DNA of 40,758 nucleotides, taken from contig JAHJBZ010000018.1 of the NCBI GenBank assembly GCA_018813295.1, forward strand, positions 1-40,758, in the 5' to 3' direction. The position numbers and the translations under genes are program-made. The notes below the pieces were generated by a model. That model was given only the letters and a program-made list of their open reading frames with translations, made no database searches and was not told the DNA's origin. How positions within the stretch are numbered: position 1 is the stretch's first letter; the number at the start of each line of letters is the position of its first letter. Source of the DNA: Patescibacteria group bacterium (lineage in GTDB: Bacteria; Patescibacteriota; Gracilibacteria; UM-FILTER-43-11). Below, in pieces: positions 40,284 to 40,758 of this stretch.

Positions 40284-40637
40284 TCATAAATTAGAGATGG
40301 CTTCATCTAACGTATCGTAATACGGAATAATAGATGTAAGCCCCACTAAACTAACAACATCCATTACAGCCTCTTGCGCGTCCACCAATATAAACTTGCG
40401 TTTGTTTTTCGCAAAATGTGTATAGGCAGATACAACAAAACCAATCCCCTTACTATTAATAAACTCGAGATCATGCATATCAAAAATCAAAGCCTCAACC
40501 TTTGTATCATCCCAAACCGGATCGAGGGCTTTTCTTAAATCCTCCAATTTGGACTCATCGAGTTCACCATGAAGATTAGCAAGGCGAACAGAAGGATCGG
40601 AAGAATCACTGATATCTACAGAAAAGTCTGATGGCAT
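40284..40637 (-). CDS. STAS-domain protein (anti-sigma factor antagonist type)
   Basis: A 117-residue single-domain STAS protein like SpoIIAA/RsbV. LHGELDESKLEDL (22-34) and the phospho-site segment DLEFINSKGIGFVVSAY (56-72, Ser62 in the position that anti-sigma kinases phosphorylate) are present. In the family this protein, when unphosphorylated, binds a kinase/anti-sigma factor and frees a sigma factor. No RsbW-like kinase or sigma gene is in view, so its partner is elsewhere; in small genomes STAS proteins can also serve in lipid or transport control. It ends in TGA. Located between the toxin fragment and the antiporter gene on the same strand. Confidence 0.85.
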   Translation of the reverse strand: MPSDFSVDISDSSDPSVRLANLHGELDESKLEDLRKALDPVWDDTKVEALIFDMHDLEFINSKGIGFVVSAYTHFAKNKRKFILVDAQEAVMDVVSLVGLTSIIPYYDTLDEAISNL

Positions 40638-40670
40638 AATTTTATATTAGTTTTTACTTTCCTTTTCATT

Positions 40671-40758
40671 TTACTGAGCAAAATCAATTAGCGCAACATT
40701 TTGTTTTTCATTGACCACCCTGTAAACAATCTGATAACCTATTAATAAATAATAAAAA
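40671..40758 (-). CDS. C-terminal fragment of a RelE/ParE-like toxin, cut by the window edge
   Basis: Reading the minus strand in from the right edge gives an open frame that ends at a TAA at 40671. The 28 visible residues read LLIGYQIVYRVV followed by NVALIDFAQ, the pattern of the last strands of RelE/ParE-type toxins (G-x-x-R-I-V-Y-x-V followed by V-x-L-I-x-x). The start and any antitoxin lie beyond the window. It is 33 bp ahead of the STAS gene. Because only the end is visible, the call is tentative. Confidence 0.5.
   Translation of the reverse strand, partial: FYYLLIGYQIVYRVVNEKQNVALIDFAQ

Noticed and set aside
1-40758. Alternative genetic code with TGA read as glycine (Gracilibacteria/SR1)
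   Set aside because: Several genes of normal family length end in TGA (5998..6315, 28150..29256, 29320..29826, 40284..40637), and no gene has an in-frame TGA at a conserved Gly.

Overview
The window is AT-rich and densely coded. It carries 33 complete protein genes and one gene fragment cut by the right edge; I see no rRNA, tRNA or CRISPR. The gene set suggests a Patescibacteria/CPR-type bacterium, and I would guess a Peregrinibacteria-like lineage with moderate confidence. The reasons are tandem small type IV secretion (TrbC/VirB2-like) pilin genes, SLH-domain exoproteins, a proton-pumping pyrophosphatase, RmuC, and almost no visible ribosome binding sites. TGA ends at least five genes (the Phd-like gene at 5998, 28150..29256, 29320..29826, 40284..40637 and others are normal in length), so the Gracilibacteria/SR1 code (TGA = Gly) does not apply.

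Layout. 56-5860 (+): SLH/S41 protease, Maf, PurA, CYTH protein, FtsA-like ATPase. 5998-20158 (all -): tandem Phd-like protein, sortase, acidic Cys-containing exoprotein, MetG, five T4SS-pilin-like genes, RmuC, UvrD-family helicase-nuclease, ribosomal S1, a small unknown, RecF. 20333-25147 (+): M23/SLH peptidase and PEP synthase. 25273-27963 (-): H+-pyrophosphatase and a YtxH-type protein. 28150-29256 (+): a membrane-anchored amidohydrolase. 29320-37408 (-): DJ-1/PfpI protein, a zinc-ribbon-like unknown, a RAYT transposase with REP-like hairpins, UvrC carrying an inserted GNAT domain, a ParB-like protein and an 818-residue helical-repeat protein. 37479-38387 (+): a nucleotidyltransferase-like protein. 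38418-40758 (-): a KefB-type antiporter, a STAS protein and the tail of a RelE/ParE-like toxin.

Themes. A cell-surface group (two SLH enzymes, sortase, exoprotein, five pilin-like proteins) suggests an S-layer-bearing cell with a pilus or conjugation-like apparatus whose motor genes lie elsewhere. A genome-maintenance group (RmuC, UvrD-nuclease, RecF, UvrC, ParB) surrounds core translation genes. PPi-driven proton pumping and PEP synthesis sit back to back around one shared bidirectional terminator.

The most unusual items are the GNAT domain spliced into UvrC, the five-member pilin-like operon with a long palindromic 5' leader, the 818-residue solenoid, the duplicated Phd-like protein, the intact RAYT/REP unit, absence of Shine-Dalgarno sequences across the window with several nearly leaderless promoters, and intergenic linkers built from short degenerate repeated words folded into inverted repeats. 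All functional calls come from reading sequence motifs; no database search was run.
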